Below are positions 55,112 to 64,000 of a DNA stretch of 64,000 nucleotides, in pieces. Origin of the DNA: Botrimarina hoheduenensis (GTDB lineage Bacteria > Planctomycetota > Planctomycetia > Pirellulales > Lacipirellulaceae); NCBI RefSeq assembly GCF_007859815.1, contig NZ_SJPH01000003.1, positions 1-64,000 of the forward strand, written 5' to 3'. Both the position numbers and the translations under genes were made by a program. Numbering within the stretch: the first letter of the stretch is position 1; each line of letters opens with the position of its first letter. The notes under the pieces were generated by a model. It saw nothing but the letters and a program-made list of their open reading frames with translations. It made no database searches and had not been told where the DNA came from.

Positions 55112-56599
55112 GTGAACATCCTCTTCGCGACGTCCGAAGCCGTTCCGTTCTGCAAGACCGGGGGCTTGGGCGATGTCGGTGGTGCTCTGCCACTCGCTTT
55201 GAGCAAGATCGGGCTGCGACCGACCGTCGTCCTGCCCGCTTTTCGCCAGGCGCTTGAGTCGGGTCAGCCGCTGGAGCGGACCGGGGAACGCTTTGAGGTG
55301 CAGATCGGGCCCAAGCGGGTCGCGGGCGAGTTCCTGCGCAGCCGGTTGCCCGGCAGCGACGTGCCGGTTTACCTGGTCGAGCAACACGGGTACTTCAACC
55401 GCGACGGCCTGTACGGCGACGCCGGAGGCGAATACCGCGACAACGCCGAACGGTTTGTGTTTTTCTCACGCGCGGTGCTCGAAGCGATCGAACGCTTCGA
55501 TCTCCAGACCGACGTGCTGCACTGCCACGATTGGCAAGCCGGCTTACTGCCGGCGTACGTCAAGACGCTGTATCGCAACCGACCGGTGATGGAACGCTTG
55601 GCGACGCTCTTCACGATCCACAACCTGGGTTACCAAGGAAGCTTCTGGCACTGGGACATGGAGCTCACAGGGCTCGGCTGGCAGCACTTCAACTGGCGTC
55701 AGCTGGAGTTCTACGGACAGCTCAACTTCATGAAATCGGCTCTGGTGTTCGCCGACGCCATTAGCACGGTCAGCCCGCGCTACGCTCACGAGATCCAGAC
55801 CCCGCCGATGAGCTGCGGGCTTGAAGGTGTGCTCCAGCACCGCCGCGAGGACTTGTTCGGTATTCTCAACGGGATCGACGAAGACGTATGGAACCCCGCG
55901 ATCGATCCGCACATCGCTCAGAAATACTCGGCGGATAACTACGCCGCCGGAAAGGCCGCGTGTAAGCGTGCCCTGCAAGCCGAAGTCGGTTTGCCACAAC
56001 GGGACGATGTGCCGCTACTGGCGAGCGTCGGACGGCTGGCCGATCAGAAAGGCTTCGATCTGATCGCCGAAGTCTTGCCCCGCATGGCCCAATCGCTTGA
56101 CGCGCAGTGGGTGCTGCTGGGATCGGGCGATCCGCACTATGAGCAGTTGTTGCAGCGACTCGCGGCAGAAATGCCCGAGCGTGTCGCGGTACGGATCGGC
56201 TTCTCGAACGAGCTGGCCCACCGCATCGAGGCCGGGGCCGACATGTACCTCATGCCCAGCCGTTACGAGCCCTGCGGGCTCAATCAGATGTACAGCCTCA
56301 AGTACGGTGCCGTGCCGATCGTGCGCGAGACCGGCGGCCTGGCTGACACGATCGTCAACACGACCGAATCGACACTCGCAGCGGGGAATGCCAACGGTTT
56401 CTCGTTCGCCGACGCCTCGGCCTATGCCCTCTCGATGGCGATCGATCGGGCGGTGCGTGTCTATCGTCAGCCCGACGTGTGGCGTCAGTTGGTAACGACC
56501 GGCATGGAGCAGGATTGGTCGTGGGACCGTAGCGCCGGGCAGTACGCCGAGCTTTACAAGCGGGCGATGGACTGCGTCGGTGCGCCAGCGATGGCTTGA
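55112..56599 (+). CDS. glgA: Glycogen synthase (ADP-glucose)
   Basis: A 495-residue GT5 glucosyltransferase that extends alpha-1,4-glucan chains from ADP-glucose. The N-terminal KTGGLGD at 15-21 binds the nucleotide sugar, followed by CHDWQAG (about 130) and FTIHNLGYQG. The C-terminal site PSRYEPCGLNQMYSLKYGAVP with the catalytic-type Glu is intact. The start is GTG. It heads a plus-strand run of glucan genes with the GalT-like and GH57 genes. Confidence 0.95.
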   Translation: MNILFATSEAVPFCKTGGLGDVGGALPLALSKIGLRPTVVLPAFRQALESGQPLERTGERFEVQIGPKRVAGEFLRSRLPGSDVPVYLVEQHGYFNRDGLYGDAGGEYRDNAERFVFFSRAVLEAIERFDLQTDVLHCHDWQAGLLPAYVKTLYRNRPVMERLATLFTIHNLGYQGSFWHWDMELTGLGWQHFNWRQLEFYGQLNFMKSALVFADAISTVSPRYAHEIQTPPMSCGLEGVLQHRREDLFGILNGIDEDVWNPAIDPHIAQKYSADNYAAGKAACKRALQAEVGLPQRDDVPLLASVGRLADQKGFDLIAEVLPRMAQSLDAQWVLLGSGDPHYEQLLQRLAAEMPERVAVRIGFSNELAHRIEAGADMYLMPSRYEPCGLNQMYSLKYGAVPIVRETGGLADTIVNTTESTLAAGNANGFSFADASAYALSMAIDRAVRVYRQPDVWRQLVTTGMEQDWSWDRSAGQYAELYKRAMDCVGAPAMA

Positions 56600-56718
56600 C
56601 GCGCCCGTTGGACGCCGATTGTCTGTGAGAGACTCGGGAGCCCGCCGAGTGTGGGCTTTCCCCCTCTCCCCCTGTCGCTGTCGCTGCTGCCGCTCTGTTC
56701 CCACCCTAACCGCGCCGC

Positions 56719-57654
56719 ATGCTGCGCGCCAGGTGTTTCTTGACCGATCCAACTATCAGCCACTGGGTCGAATCCCAAGCGACGGGCCGGCGCGTACGGA
56801 TCGCGCCACGCCGCGACGCTCGGCCGAGCGATTTCTCGCCCCATGCCGAGCGGCGCTGCCCGTTCTGTTGCGGTGCCGAGGGAGATACGCCTCCCGAGAT
56901 CGAACGGATTGCCGACGACAAGGGCGGCTGGCTAGGTCGGGTCGTGCCCAACCGCTACGCGGCCTTCGAGGCCCCCGACGGAGCCCAAGAGGTGGTCATC
57001 GAGTCGCCCCGGCACACAAAGCGCTTTGTCGATCTCGCGCCGAACGAAGCGGCTGCCGCCGTATCGCTCTGGGCCCGCCGACTGACCTACTGGCGCGCGC
57101 AATCCTCAACAGGCTACGAGCTGGTATTTAAGAACGAAGGGGCCGCGGCCGGTGCCTCGCTTGAACACACCCACAGCCAGGTGGTGGCACTCCCGGCTAC
57201 ACCGCCCGGCTACTCCCCCGCTGGGTCTACCAAGCTCGCTCGCGACGCGCAGGAAGAAGAGAGTCTGCGTATCTTGGCTGAGAACGGGCTGGAGGCGTTT
57301 GCTGCACCGACGCCCCGCTTCGCCTACGAAACGAGTGTGGTGGCGGAAGAAGCCCGCCAAGATTTTTCCCATTACGTTCAGAGCGAAACTGCCAGCCACC
57401 TCGCGGAGCTGTTACGGCAGGTGTTGCTCGGCATCCGGACGGCGAGCGGCTTCGACGCCTTTAACCTGATGATCGATGCCCCCCGGGGCGGCTTACCGTG
57501 GCGGATCGATATCACGCCCCGACACGCAGTCATGGCCGGTTTCGAGCTGGCCACGGGCATGTGGATCAACGCAACGCCCCCCGAATTTGCCGCCAAACGA
57601 TTGCGTGAAGCGCTAGAAAACGATCGCCTGAGCAACGGGCAAGGCGGCCGCTAA
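56719..57654 (+). CDS. galT: Galactose-1-phosphate uridylyltransferase-like protein
   Basis: A 311-residue HIT-superfamily nucleotidyltransferase. Cys47 and Cys50 in CPFC match the zinc site of GalT. The active-site motif HTHSQ at 150-154 (LEHTHSQVVALP) has the nucleophilic His152 position, and NRYAAFEAPDGAQEVVIESP is the classic GalT strand. The C-terminal domain ends with RLREALE. In the same neighbourhood as glgA and GH57 it may work on glucose- or ADP/UDP-hexose phosphates for glycogen turnover rather than in the Leloir pathway. The preference for UDP or ADP is unknown. Confidence 0.85.
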   Translation: MLRARCFLTDPTISHWVESQATGRRVRIAPRRDARPSDFSPHAERRCPFCCGAEGDTPPEIERIADDKGGWLGRVVPNRYAAFEAPDGAQEVVIESPRHTKRFVDLAPNEAAAAVSLWARRLTYWRAQSSTGYELVFKNEGAAAGASLEHTHSQVVALPATPPGYSPAGSTKLARDAQEEESLRILAENGLEAFAAPTPRFAYETSVVAEEARQDFSHYVQSETASHLAELLRQVLLGIRTASGFDAFNLMIDAPRGGLPWRIDITPRHAVMAGFELATGMWINATPPEFAAKRLREALENDRLSNGQGGR

Positions 57655-58003
57655 GGGCCTGTCCGAAAGGGATATCGGCATCTCCTGAGATGACGTAATC
57701 AAAGGCAAAGCCTGCTTTCGCCCCGCGTAGCGCCTCCCAGCGGTAACGGTCAGGTAAGCCAGCGGATTGGCAGGCGAGCCTGCGGGTCGCCCGACGTGGG
57801 CGGTTACGATCGCACGGATTCGTTCGCCTTCGTGCTATCACGGACGTGGACGGACCCGACCGAAGTTCAGTAGGATTGCGGTTGTGCCGATCAGGGCAGC
57901 CGTTCGATCACCCTCGAAAGGCGTGGCGGCTTGCTGTATGCCCCCCAACCGGCTCTCTACCCTTGCCCCTCTCGATTCTCTCGCCCGACTGCGCTGCAAC
58001 CCT
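57655..58003. other. 349-bp spacer
   Basis: Between the GalT-like and GH57 genes. No convincing gene; a minus-strand open frame (57566-57841, about 91 codons) overlaps the end of galT and has no family match. The phrase GGCCTGTCCGAAAGGGAT at its start looks like common IS-remnant ends, which I could not verify. Confidence 0.4.
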
Positions 58004-60235
58004 ATGAGTGAACCGCTCCGGCTTGTGCTGGTTTTGCACAACCATCAACCGATCGGCAACTTTGACGGGGTCTGTGAGCAGGCCTACGAGGACAGCTATC
58101 TGCCGTTTCTCGATGTCTTCGAGCAGTTTCAAGGGCTGGCCATCGGCCTGCACACCAGCGGATCGCTGATGGAGTGGCTCGCGGAGCGCCATCCCGAGTA
58201 CCTGCACCGTCTCGCCCGACTGGTGAGCGAAGGCCGGATCGAGGTGCTGGGCGGTCCGTTCTTCGAGCCCATCCTGACCATGATCCCCTCGCGCGATCGC
58301 GTCGGGCAGATCCGCCGCTACACGGAATGGCTGACCGAGCGACTCGGGGCCAAGGTCCGCGGCATGTGGATGCCAGAGCGGGTTTGGGAGCAGTCCCTCA
58401 CGCGCGATCTGGTCGAAGCGGGGATGGAGTACACCATTCTGGACGACTTCCACTTCAAGAACGCCGGCTGGACCTCCGATGAGCTGCACGGTTACTACCT
58501 GACCGAAGAGGACACGCGGCTGCTGTCGGTGTTCCCCGGCAGCGAGCGGTTGCGCTACACCATTCCGTTTGCCGAGCCCCACGAGACGATCGATCACCTG
58601 CGGCACGTGGCCGCGGTCCAGCCCGGCGCGATCGTCGTGTTTGGCGACGACGGCGAGAAGTTGGGCACGTGGCCCAACACCAAGGACCATGTCTACAAGA
58701 ACGGCTGGCTGAAGCGCTTCTTCGAGGCGCTGCAGGCCAATCGCGACTGGCTGAAGCTGACAACTCCCAGCGAGGCCCTCGACGCGATGAGCCCGCTCGG
58801 CAAGATCTACATTCCGGAAGGGAGCTACCGCGAGATGACCGAGTGGGCGCTGCCCGCTCGGCAGCAGAATCTCTTTCACGATGCGAAGCACCAGCTGGAA
58901 GACGAGCACCGCTGGGAAGCGATCGCTCCGTTCGCCCGGGGCGGCTTCTGGCGGAACTTTAAGGTTCGGTATCCCGAGACCGGCGACATGTACGCGCGCA
59001 TGCAGATGGTCAGCCGACGGCTGGCCGAGGCGCGGGCCGATCAGCCCGAGCCAGGTACGCCGTCGTCCGATCGGCGCTGCGAGCTGCTCGATCATGCGAC
59101 GACCGCCCTCTACCGCGGCCAATGCAACTGTAGCTACTGGCACGGAGCCTTCGGCGGCGTCTACCTGCCCCACTTGCGCCACGCGGTTTACAACCAACTG
59201 ATCGCCGCCGAGAACCTTATCGACCAGAGCGAGGGACGCGGCCTGCCAACCGCGACCGGTGAAGCCCCCGCCAATGAATGGGTCGAGCTCGATACGGACG
59301 ACTACAATCTCGACGCCCGGCAAGAGGTGCGTTTGGCCTCGAATCGGTTAGTGGCGTTGCTCGCTCCCCAAGAGGGTGCCGAGCTGTACGAACTCGACGT
59401 TCGCGCGATCTGCTTGAATGTCGGTGCGACACTGGCCCGCCGCGAGGAAGCTTATCATCGCAAGGTGCTCGCCGGCCCCTCAGCAGCAGGGGGCAACGTC
59501 GCGAGCATTCACGAGCTGGTCGTCTTCAAGCAAGAGGGTTTGAACGAACACCTGCAGTACGACGAGCGCTGCCGGCGGAGTCTGGTCGATCACTTCTACG
59601 ACCTCGACACCCCGTTTGAAGGGGTGCGGCGCGGCGAGGCCCGCGAGGCGGGCGATTTTGTCGGGGCTCCCTACGAAACCAAGCTCCGCCGCAAGCCCGA
59701 ACGCATGCAGGTGCTCTTTACCCGCGACGGCCACGTCGATGGGCATCCGATTCGCCTGACAAAGGGGGTCACGCTCGATGCGGGCAGTGCCACGCTCGAG
59801 ATCGCGTATCTCTTGGAGGGTCTGCCGAATGAAAGGCCGCTGCACTTTTCCACCGAACTGAACTTCGCCGGCCTGCCGGCTGGTGCTGACGATCGCTTTT
59901 TCTACACCACCGACCCCAACGATTCGCTCGGGAACCTGAGCACCACGCTCGACCTGGGCGACCAGACCGAGCTGCACGCGGTCGATAACTGGCTGGGGAT
60001 CGATATGGGCGTGGTCGCCGATCGGCCGACCTCGTTCTGGACCTACCCGCTCTCGACGGTCAGCCAGAGCGAAGGGGGCTTCGAGCTGGTGAATCAGTCG
60101 GTTGTCATCCAGCCGCACTGGATCCTGCAGGGCGACGCGAACGGGCGGTGGAGCGTAGCACTGCGTGTCACGGCCGACACGAGCCTCGCTGAGCAGCGTG
60201 CCCTCGAAACGGTCGCCGAGGTCGCCACGGTCTGA
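58004..60235 (+). CDS. GH57 family alpha-amylase / 4-alpha-glucanotransferase
   Basis: A 743-residue glycoside hydrolase from the ATG at 58004. The GH57 signatures are in order: HNHQP at 12-16 (region 1), GGPFFEPIL at 83-91 (region 2), the nucleophile Glu125 in MWMPERVWEQ (region 3) and the acid/base Asp in VFGDDGEK at 212-219 (region 4). The long C-terminal beta domain (about 400-743, NCSYWHGAFGGVYLPHLRH and DUF1925/1926-like) is as in 4-alpha-glucanotransferases of the Thermococcus litoralis type. It should act on glycogen or maltodextrins, fitting the glgA-galT neighbours. The upstream open frame is ignored. Confidence 0.95.
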   Translation: MSEPLRLVLVLHNHQPIGNFDGVCEQAYEDSYLPFLDVFEQFQGLAIGLHTSGSLMEWLAERHPEYLHRLARLVSEGRIEVLGGPFFEPILTMIPSRDRVGQIRRYTEWLTERLGAKVRGMWMPERVWEQSLTRDLVEAGMEYTILDDFHFKNAGWTSDELHGYYLTEEDTRLLSVFPGSERLRYTIPFAEPHETIDHLRHVAAVQPGAIVVFGDDGEKLGTWPNTKDHVYKNGWLKRFFEALQANRDWLKLTTPSEALDAMSPLGKIYIPEGSYREMTEWALPARQQNLFHDAKHQLEDEHRWEAIAPFARGGFWRNFKVRYPETGDMYARMQMVSRRLAEARADQPEPGTPSSDRRCELLDHATTALYRGQCNCSYWHGAFGGVYLPHLRHAVYNQLIAAENLIDQSEGRGLPTATGEAPANEWVELDTDDYNLDARQEVRLASNRLVALLAPQEGAELYELDVRAICLNVGATLARREEAYHRKVLAGPSAAGGNVASIHELVVFKQEGLNEHLQYDERCRRSLVDHFYDLDTPFEGVRRGEAREAGDFVGAPYETKLRRKPERMQVLFTRDGHVDGHPIRLTKGVTLDAGSATLEIAYLLEGLPNERPLHFSTELNFAGLPAGADDRFFYTTDPNDSLGNLSTTLDLGDQTELHAVDNWLGIDMGVVADRPTSFWTYPLSTVSQSEGGFELVNQSVVIQPHWILQGDANGRWSVALRVTADTSLAEQRALETVAEVATV

Positions 60236-60314
60236 CCGCTCCGAGAGCGATCGAAGGCCGGCTCGGCCAGCACGCTATCCGACGACCGCCCGGGGCATAA
60301 CGCGCTCTGCCGGT

Positions 60315-61046
60315 CTATTCGTGTTCGTGATGACCGTGATCATCTGAGGGGCGTTCCGCCTCGGTCGCAACCGCGACCCAATCGATCGACCGCTCGAAGC
60401 CGGCGTTCCACGCGACGCAGCCCAACAGCGGCGGGCCCACCCGCTCGACGATCTCGGCGGCGTTGCTCGCATGGCTGGCGTCGGGCGTCGGACTCACGTC
60501 GTTGAGAACCACGCCGGCGATACGCAGCTCACCCCGATTGGTGAGCGAGTCAATCACGCTGGCGGTGATCACCGTGGTCAGCGTGTCGTGGATCACCCCC
60601 AATCGATTGGGCGCGACGATCACAAGCGGCAGGCCCAGGTCGATCGCCAGATCGGCGTTGTAGTCGTCCTGTGTCAGCGGCGACATCAATCCGCCGGCAC
60701 CTTCGACGATCATAAAATCGCAAGCGTCGCGCCACCTTTCAAAACCCGTACGCAACAGGTCGCTGTCGACCTCCTGGCCTTCGGCGCGGGCCGCGAGGTG
60801 CGGGGCGATCGGTGCCGCAAAGAGCTGGGGGCAGACCGCGTCGAGCGCGAGCGGGCGGCCGGCGGCTTCCCATAGCGCCACCGCGTCGTCGGCCACCAGC
60901 TTCCCCTGCACACGGCGGCACCCGCTCGCGACCGGTTTGTACACGCCAACCCGCAACCCCTGCGCCTTCAGGTGCTGAGCGATCTGCGCGGCGACATAAG
61001 TCTTACCGATCTCGGTGCCGCAACCGGTGACGAAGATTCCCTGCAT
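60315..61046 (-). CDS. bioD: Dethiobiotin synthetase
   Basis: A 243-residue ATP-dependent carboxylase in biotin synthesis. Walker A GCGTEIGKT at 8-16, KPVASGC (37-43) with the substrate Lys, VEGAGGLMSPLT and the NRLGVIHDTLTT loop are standard BioD. The C terminus has an extra short His/Asp-rich tail (DDHGHHEHE) not usual for the family. The ATG at 61046 is used; the frame stays open upstream, antisense-like over the next gene, and is not coding there. Other bio genes are not present. Confidence 0.95.
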   Translation of the reverse strand: MQGIFVTGCGTEIGKTYVAAQIAQHLKAQGLRVGVYKPVASGCRRVQGKLVADDAVALWEAAGRPLALDAVCPQLFAAPIAPHLAARAEGQEVDSDLLRTGFERWRDACDFMIVEGAGGLMSPLTQDDYNADLAIDLGLPLVIVAPNRLGVIHDTLTTVITASVIDSLTNRGELRIAGVVLNDVSPTPDASHASNAAEIVERVGPPLLGCVAWNAGFERSIDWVAVATEAERPSDDHGHHEHE

Positions 61047-61098
61047 AAGAGGTCCGCGAAAAAGCTCAGTGGAAAAAGGCGGGCAAACTTCCGAGCGT

Positions 61099-62022
61099 TC
61101 ACAGACCCAGAAACTCTTCGGCCGCGTCACGCAGCACTTCACGATCAACGGACTCACCCGTCCAGGCTTCGATGGCGAGCGCCGTCTCGGCGACCAAGAC
61201 GGGCAGACCATCGAGGATGCGTGCGTCGCGCTGCACCGCCTTGAGGAGCAGCGGAGCCCGTTTCGAGCCCACCCCGAGATCCACCACCAGTTGGTTGGCG
61301 AGCATCTCGGGAGCGAGCGTCGCGGCAACCCGATCGTTGTCGTTCTTGGGCCAGTCGGCCACCGAGATAAACCAATCAACGGATTCAGGCGTGTCGAACC
61401 AGCCGGGCTCCCAGGCGGTGGCACGGACTTCGGTCGGCCGCGCGCCGGCAGCGGCACGCTCCTGGAGCGCCAAGACGAGCGCGGGGCCCGCTTGTTGCGA
61501 TCGGTCCGCGATCGCGAGCAACTCGACCCCGCGCTCGATGAGCACATCGGCAACACTCCGGGCCACGCCCCCCGCGCCGAGCAAGACGACGCGTTTACCG
61601 GCCGGATCGCCCGCCTCGCCCAGAGTGTCGGCAAGGGCCTCGACCAGCGCGGGTCCGGTGGCGTCGTCGGCCTGGAGGACCCCATCGTGCCGGGTGAGGT
61701 GCGTGGCGCGGCCCGTGCGGATAGCCCGCTCGGTAAGCTTCCACGAACCGTCCTCGGCCTGTGCCGCGGCGTCCTGCAGGACGCCGCGGAGCCTGACGCC
61801 ACGAAATCCCAAGGCATCGAGCCCCGCCAACGCGTCACCGATCCGGTCGACAGGGGGCTCGAACGAGAGGAACCGCCATTCGACGCCCATCGTCTCGAGC
61901 GCACGCTCGATCATAAAGTGCGACGGATCACCGGCAACGGCGTCACCGACCAAGCAGAGCTTCTCTAGCAGGTTCGAGTCAGGCACAGACGCGGCAGAGA
62001 TCGGGCGATGAAAGGGGGCCAA
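61099..62022 (-). CDS. Shikimate dehydrogenase-like protein lacking the catalytic lysine
   Basis: A 307-residue AroE-fold protein. The NAD(P) site VVLLGAGGVARSVADVL (about 145-161) and the C-terminal DARILDGLPVLVAETALAIEAWTG are AroE-like. The N-terminal half aligns with AroE, but where the family has G-x-N-V-T-x-P-x-K the sequence reads GFRGVRLRGVLQ, with no lysine at the catalytic place; the following Asp in ADDATG is kept. It starts at TTG (62022), with a GTG 39 bases later as alternative. It is 52 bp upstream of bioD on the same strand. Probably a paralogue with changed activity. Confidence 0.8.
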   Translation of the reverse strand: MAPFHRPISAASVPDSNLLEKLCLVGDAVAGDPSHFMIERALETMGVEWRFLSFEPPVDRIGDALAGLDALGFRGVRLRGVLQDAAAQAEDGSWKLTERAIRTGRATHLTRHDGVLQADDATGPALVEALADTLGEAGDPAGKRVVLLGAGGVARSVADVLIERGVELLAIADRSQQAGPALVLALQERAAAGARPTEVRATAWEPGWFDTPESVDWFISVADWPKNDNDRVAATLAPEMLANQLVVDLGVGSKRAPLLLKAVQRDARILDGLPVLVAETALAIEAWTGESVDREVLRDAAEEFLGL

Positions 62023-62124
62023 GGGCCGGGTTGGAGCGATTCTCCGGCCCGGCAGACCGATTCTCGCTGCTCAGGCGGCGGGCCGCAACGCGCCCCTTGG
62101 CCGCGGAGCAGATAGCATGGAGGA

Positions 62125-62964
62125 ATGCTGGCCGCCCGCTACCGCCGACTGTGGAAACGCCGTTTCAGGCGCCGGCCACTCCTGCCGTTCTTGCTAGCGG
62201 CGACACTGGCGATCGATCTGGCTTTGACGGCGGCCGACATCCATCAGAATCTGTACGCGGCCGCATTTTTCCTGGCGCAGATGAGCCTGCTGGCCATGTG
62301 GGTCGTGAGCGCCACGCGGGGTGTGGTGCTCCGCGGGGCCGTGACGATCACGGCACTCGTGCTGCTCATCGAGCTGTTTTTCCGGATCAGCGATCAGACC
62401 GATGCCGTGCTCGGACCCGCGTTGCTCGGGGTGATGGCCAGCAAACTTCTGACGGCGGGGCTGGTGTCGGTTGTGCACCGCGCTACCTGCCCTACCCTCA
62501 CACCACGCCCACGCTTGCGGTTCTCGATGGGGACGCTGCTCGTCTCGGTCTTCTGCGTCGCGCTCGTTTCGAATGCGGTTCGCAACGGCGATTGGTCCGC
62601 TATGTCGGATAAGAGTTTCTTGCAGCTGGTTGGCGGCGAAGCGATTGTCGTGCTGATCATGGCCAGCCTGCACTACTTATTCCGCCGGCGGCGACGCACG
62701 TGGTTTCTTGTTGGTCTGCCCGCCGCATGCCTGCTGATGGCGGTTACGGCACCACTGAACCTCTACACACAACAGGTGCTTGTCTACTCGTGTGCGCAAG
62801 CGCTCGTGATGGGCATCTGGCTCGCCTCGATCAGGGTCGCCCGCCGTGACGTGGACAGAACGGGCTCGACTTGGCCCCCCGAGGAAGCCCCCCTGCCGTT
62901 GGAGCAGCGCACCGACGATGCGGCCCCCGTAACACTGCCGCTGCGGATCGACTTGCGTGTCTAA
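62125..62964 (+). CDS. Polytopic membrane protein of unknown function
   Basis: A 279-residue protein with a highly basic start (MLAARYRRLWKRRFRRRP) and about seven hydrophobic segments (for example LPFLLAATLAIDLALTAADI, AVTITALVLLIELFF, WFLVGLPAACLLMAVTAPL). The C-terminal 45 residues are soluble and Pro/Asp-rich. No transporter or enzyme motif is recognised. GGAGG lies directly before the ATG. It is divergent from the AroE-like gene and convergent with the methyltransferase. Confidence 0.8.
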   Translation: MLAARYRRLWKRRFRRRPLLPFLLAATLAIDLALTAADIHQNLYAAAFFLAQMSLLAMWVVSATRGVVLRGAVTITALVLLIELFFRISDQTDAVLGPALLGVMASKLLTAGLVSVVHRATCPTLTPRPRLRFSMGTLLVSVFCVALVSNAVRNGDWSAMSDKSFLQLVGGEAIVVLIMASLHYLFRRRRRTWFLVGLPAACLLMAVTAPLNLYTQQVLVYSCAQALVMGIWLASIRVARRDVDRTGSTWPPEEAPLPLEQRTDDAAPVTLPLRIDLRV

Positions 62965-62986
62965 GGAGATCCGCAAGCCCCCACGG

Positions 62987-63999
<1,013 letters not shown>

Positions 64000-64000
64000 C

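Noticed and set aside
57566..57841. Transposase remnant after galT
   Set aside because: No DDE, HTH or known transposase motif could be seen; the similarity is only in a short flanking phrase.
57908..59323. A 471-codon open frame on the minus strand
   Set aside because: It is antisense to the GH57 gene, whose catalytic motifs are unmistakable.
61047..61904. Upstream extension of the bioD frame to 61904
   Set aside because: The extension is Arg/Ser-rich antisense-like sequence over the AroE-like gene; BioD starts normally at MQGIFVTG (61046).

Overview
The window is high-GC bacterial chromosome, best explained as a member of the Planctomycetes, most likely a Pirellulales/Lacipirellulaceae-type genome. 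The evidence is a DUF1559-type prepilin-like protein with an H-x9-DG-like tail, a PEP-CTERM surface protein, two secreted DUF1570-like HExxH proteins, DUF2617, DUF1499 and DUF5522 proteins, a lysine/alanine-rich histone H1-like protein, GAF-HlyD and M50-HlyD fusion proteins, and many short co-directional gene groups with little or no Shine-Dalgarno signal. The assignment is inferred from gene content only. No rRNA, CRISPR array or intact insertion sequence was seen.

Left edge (1-6040): an integrated defence island. A tyrosine recombinase (4561-5793, minus) sits against the 3' end of a tRNA-His gene (5966-6040, minus). Beyond it is a two-gene operon of an OLD-family ATPase/TOPRIM nuclease and a UvrD-like helicase, the arrangement of class 2 OLD / Gabija anti-phage systems. 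The distal end of the island is outside the window.

6041-25162: mostly housekeeping and envelope genes. They include a 37-residue membrane peptide, a DUF1570 protein, a sugar-phosphate isomerase-like protein, a prepilin-like pair, an AstE/AspA-type peptidase, a YeiH-type transporter, oligoendopeptidase F, FabH, a PD-(D/E)XK-like protein, PyrE, a LysM protein, DUF1499 and DUF2617 proteins, a hydrolase, a response regulator and GlyA.

25335-36059: a minus-strand run of envelope genes. The order of transcription is a GAF-GAF-TM-HlyD protein, a secreted HlyD-like adaptor, a PqqD-M50 protease-HlyD fusion, a 1216-residue AsmA/TamB-like protein and a secreted HExxH protein. The first three look like one machine with three adaptor modules and no recognisable pump or outer-membrane channel. 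This is the best candidate here for an undescribed system.

36325-48000: infA, a large secreted protein, lysA, a DNA methyltransferase fused to a degenerate GIY-YIG domain, a small HTH regulator, a helix-hairpin-helix/sigma-4-like protein, a flavin monooxygenase, an RNase Z-like hydrolase, an orphan solute-binding lipoprotein and a PEP-CTERM protein.

49669-64000: a DEAD-box helicase, the histone H1-like protein with three 69-bp repeats, an inositol-phosphate synthase-like protein, an aromatic/aspartate aminotransferase, a glycogen/alpha-glucan group (glgA, galT-like, GH57), bioD with an AroE-like protein lacking the catalytic lysine, a membrane protein, and a DUF5522-methyltransferase pair. 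Stretches 1-170 and most short spacers hold nothing recognisable.
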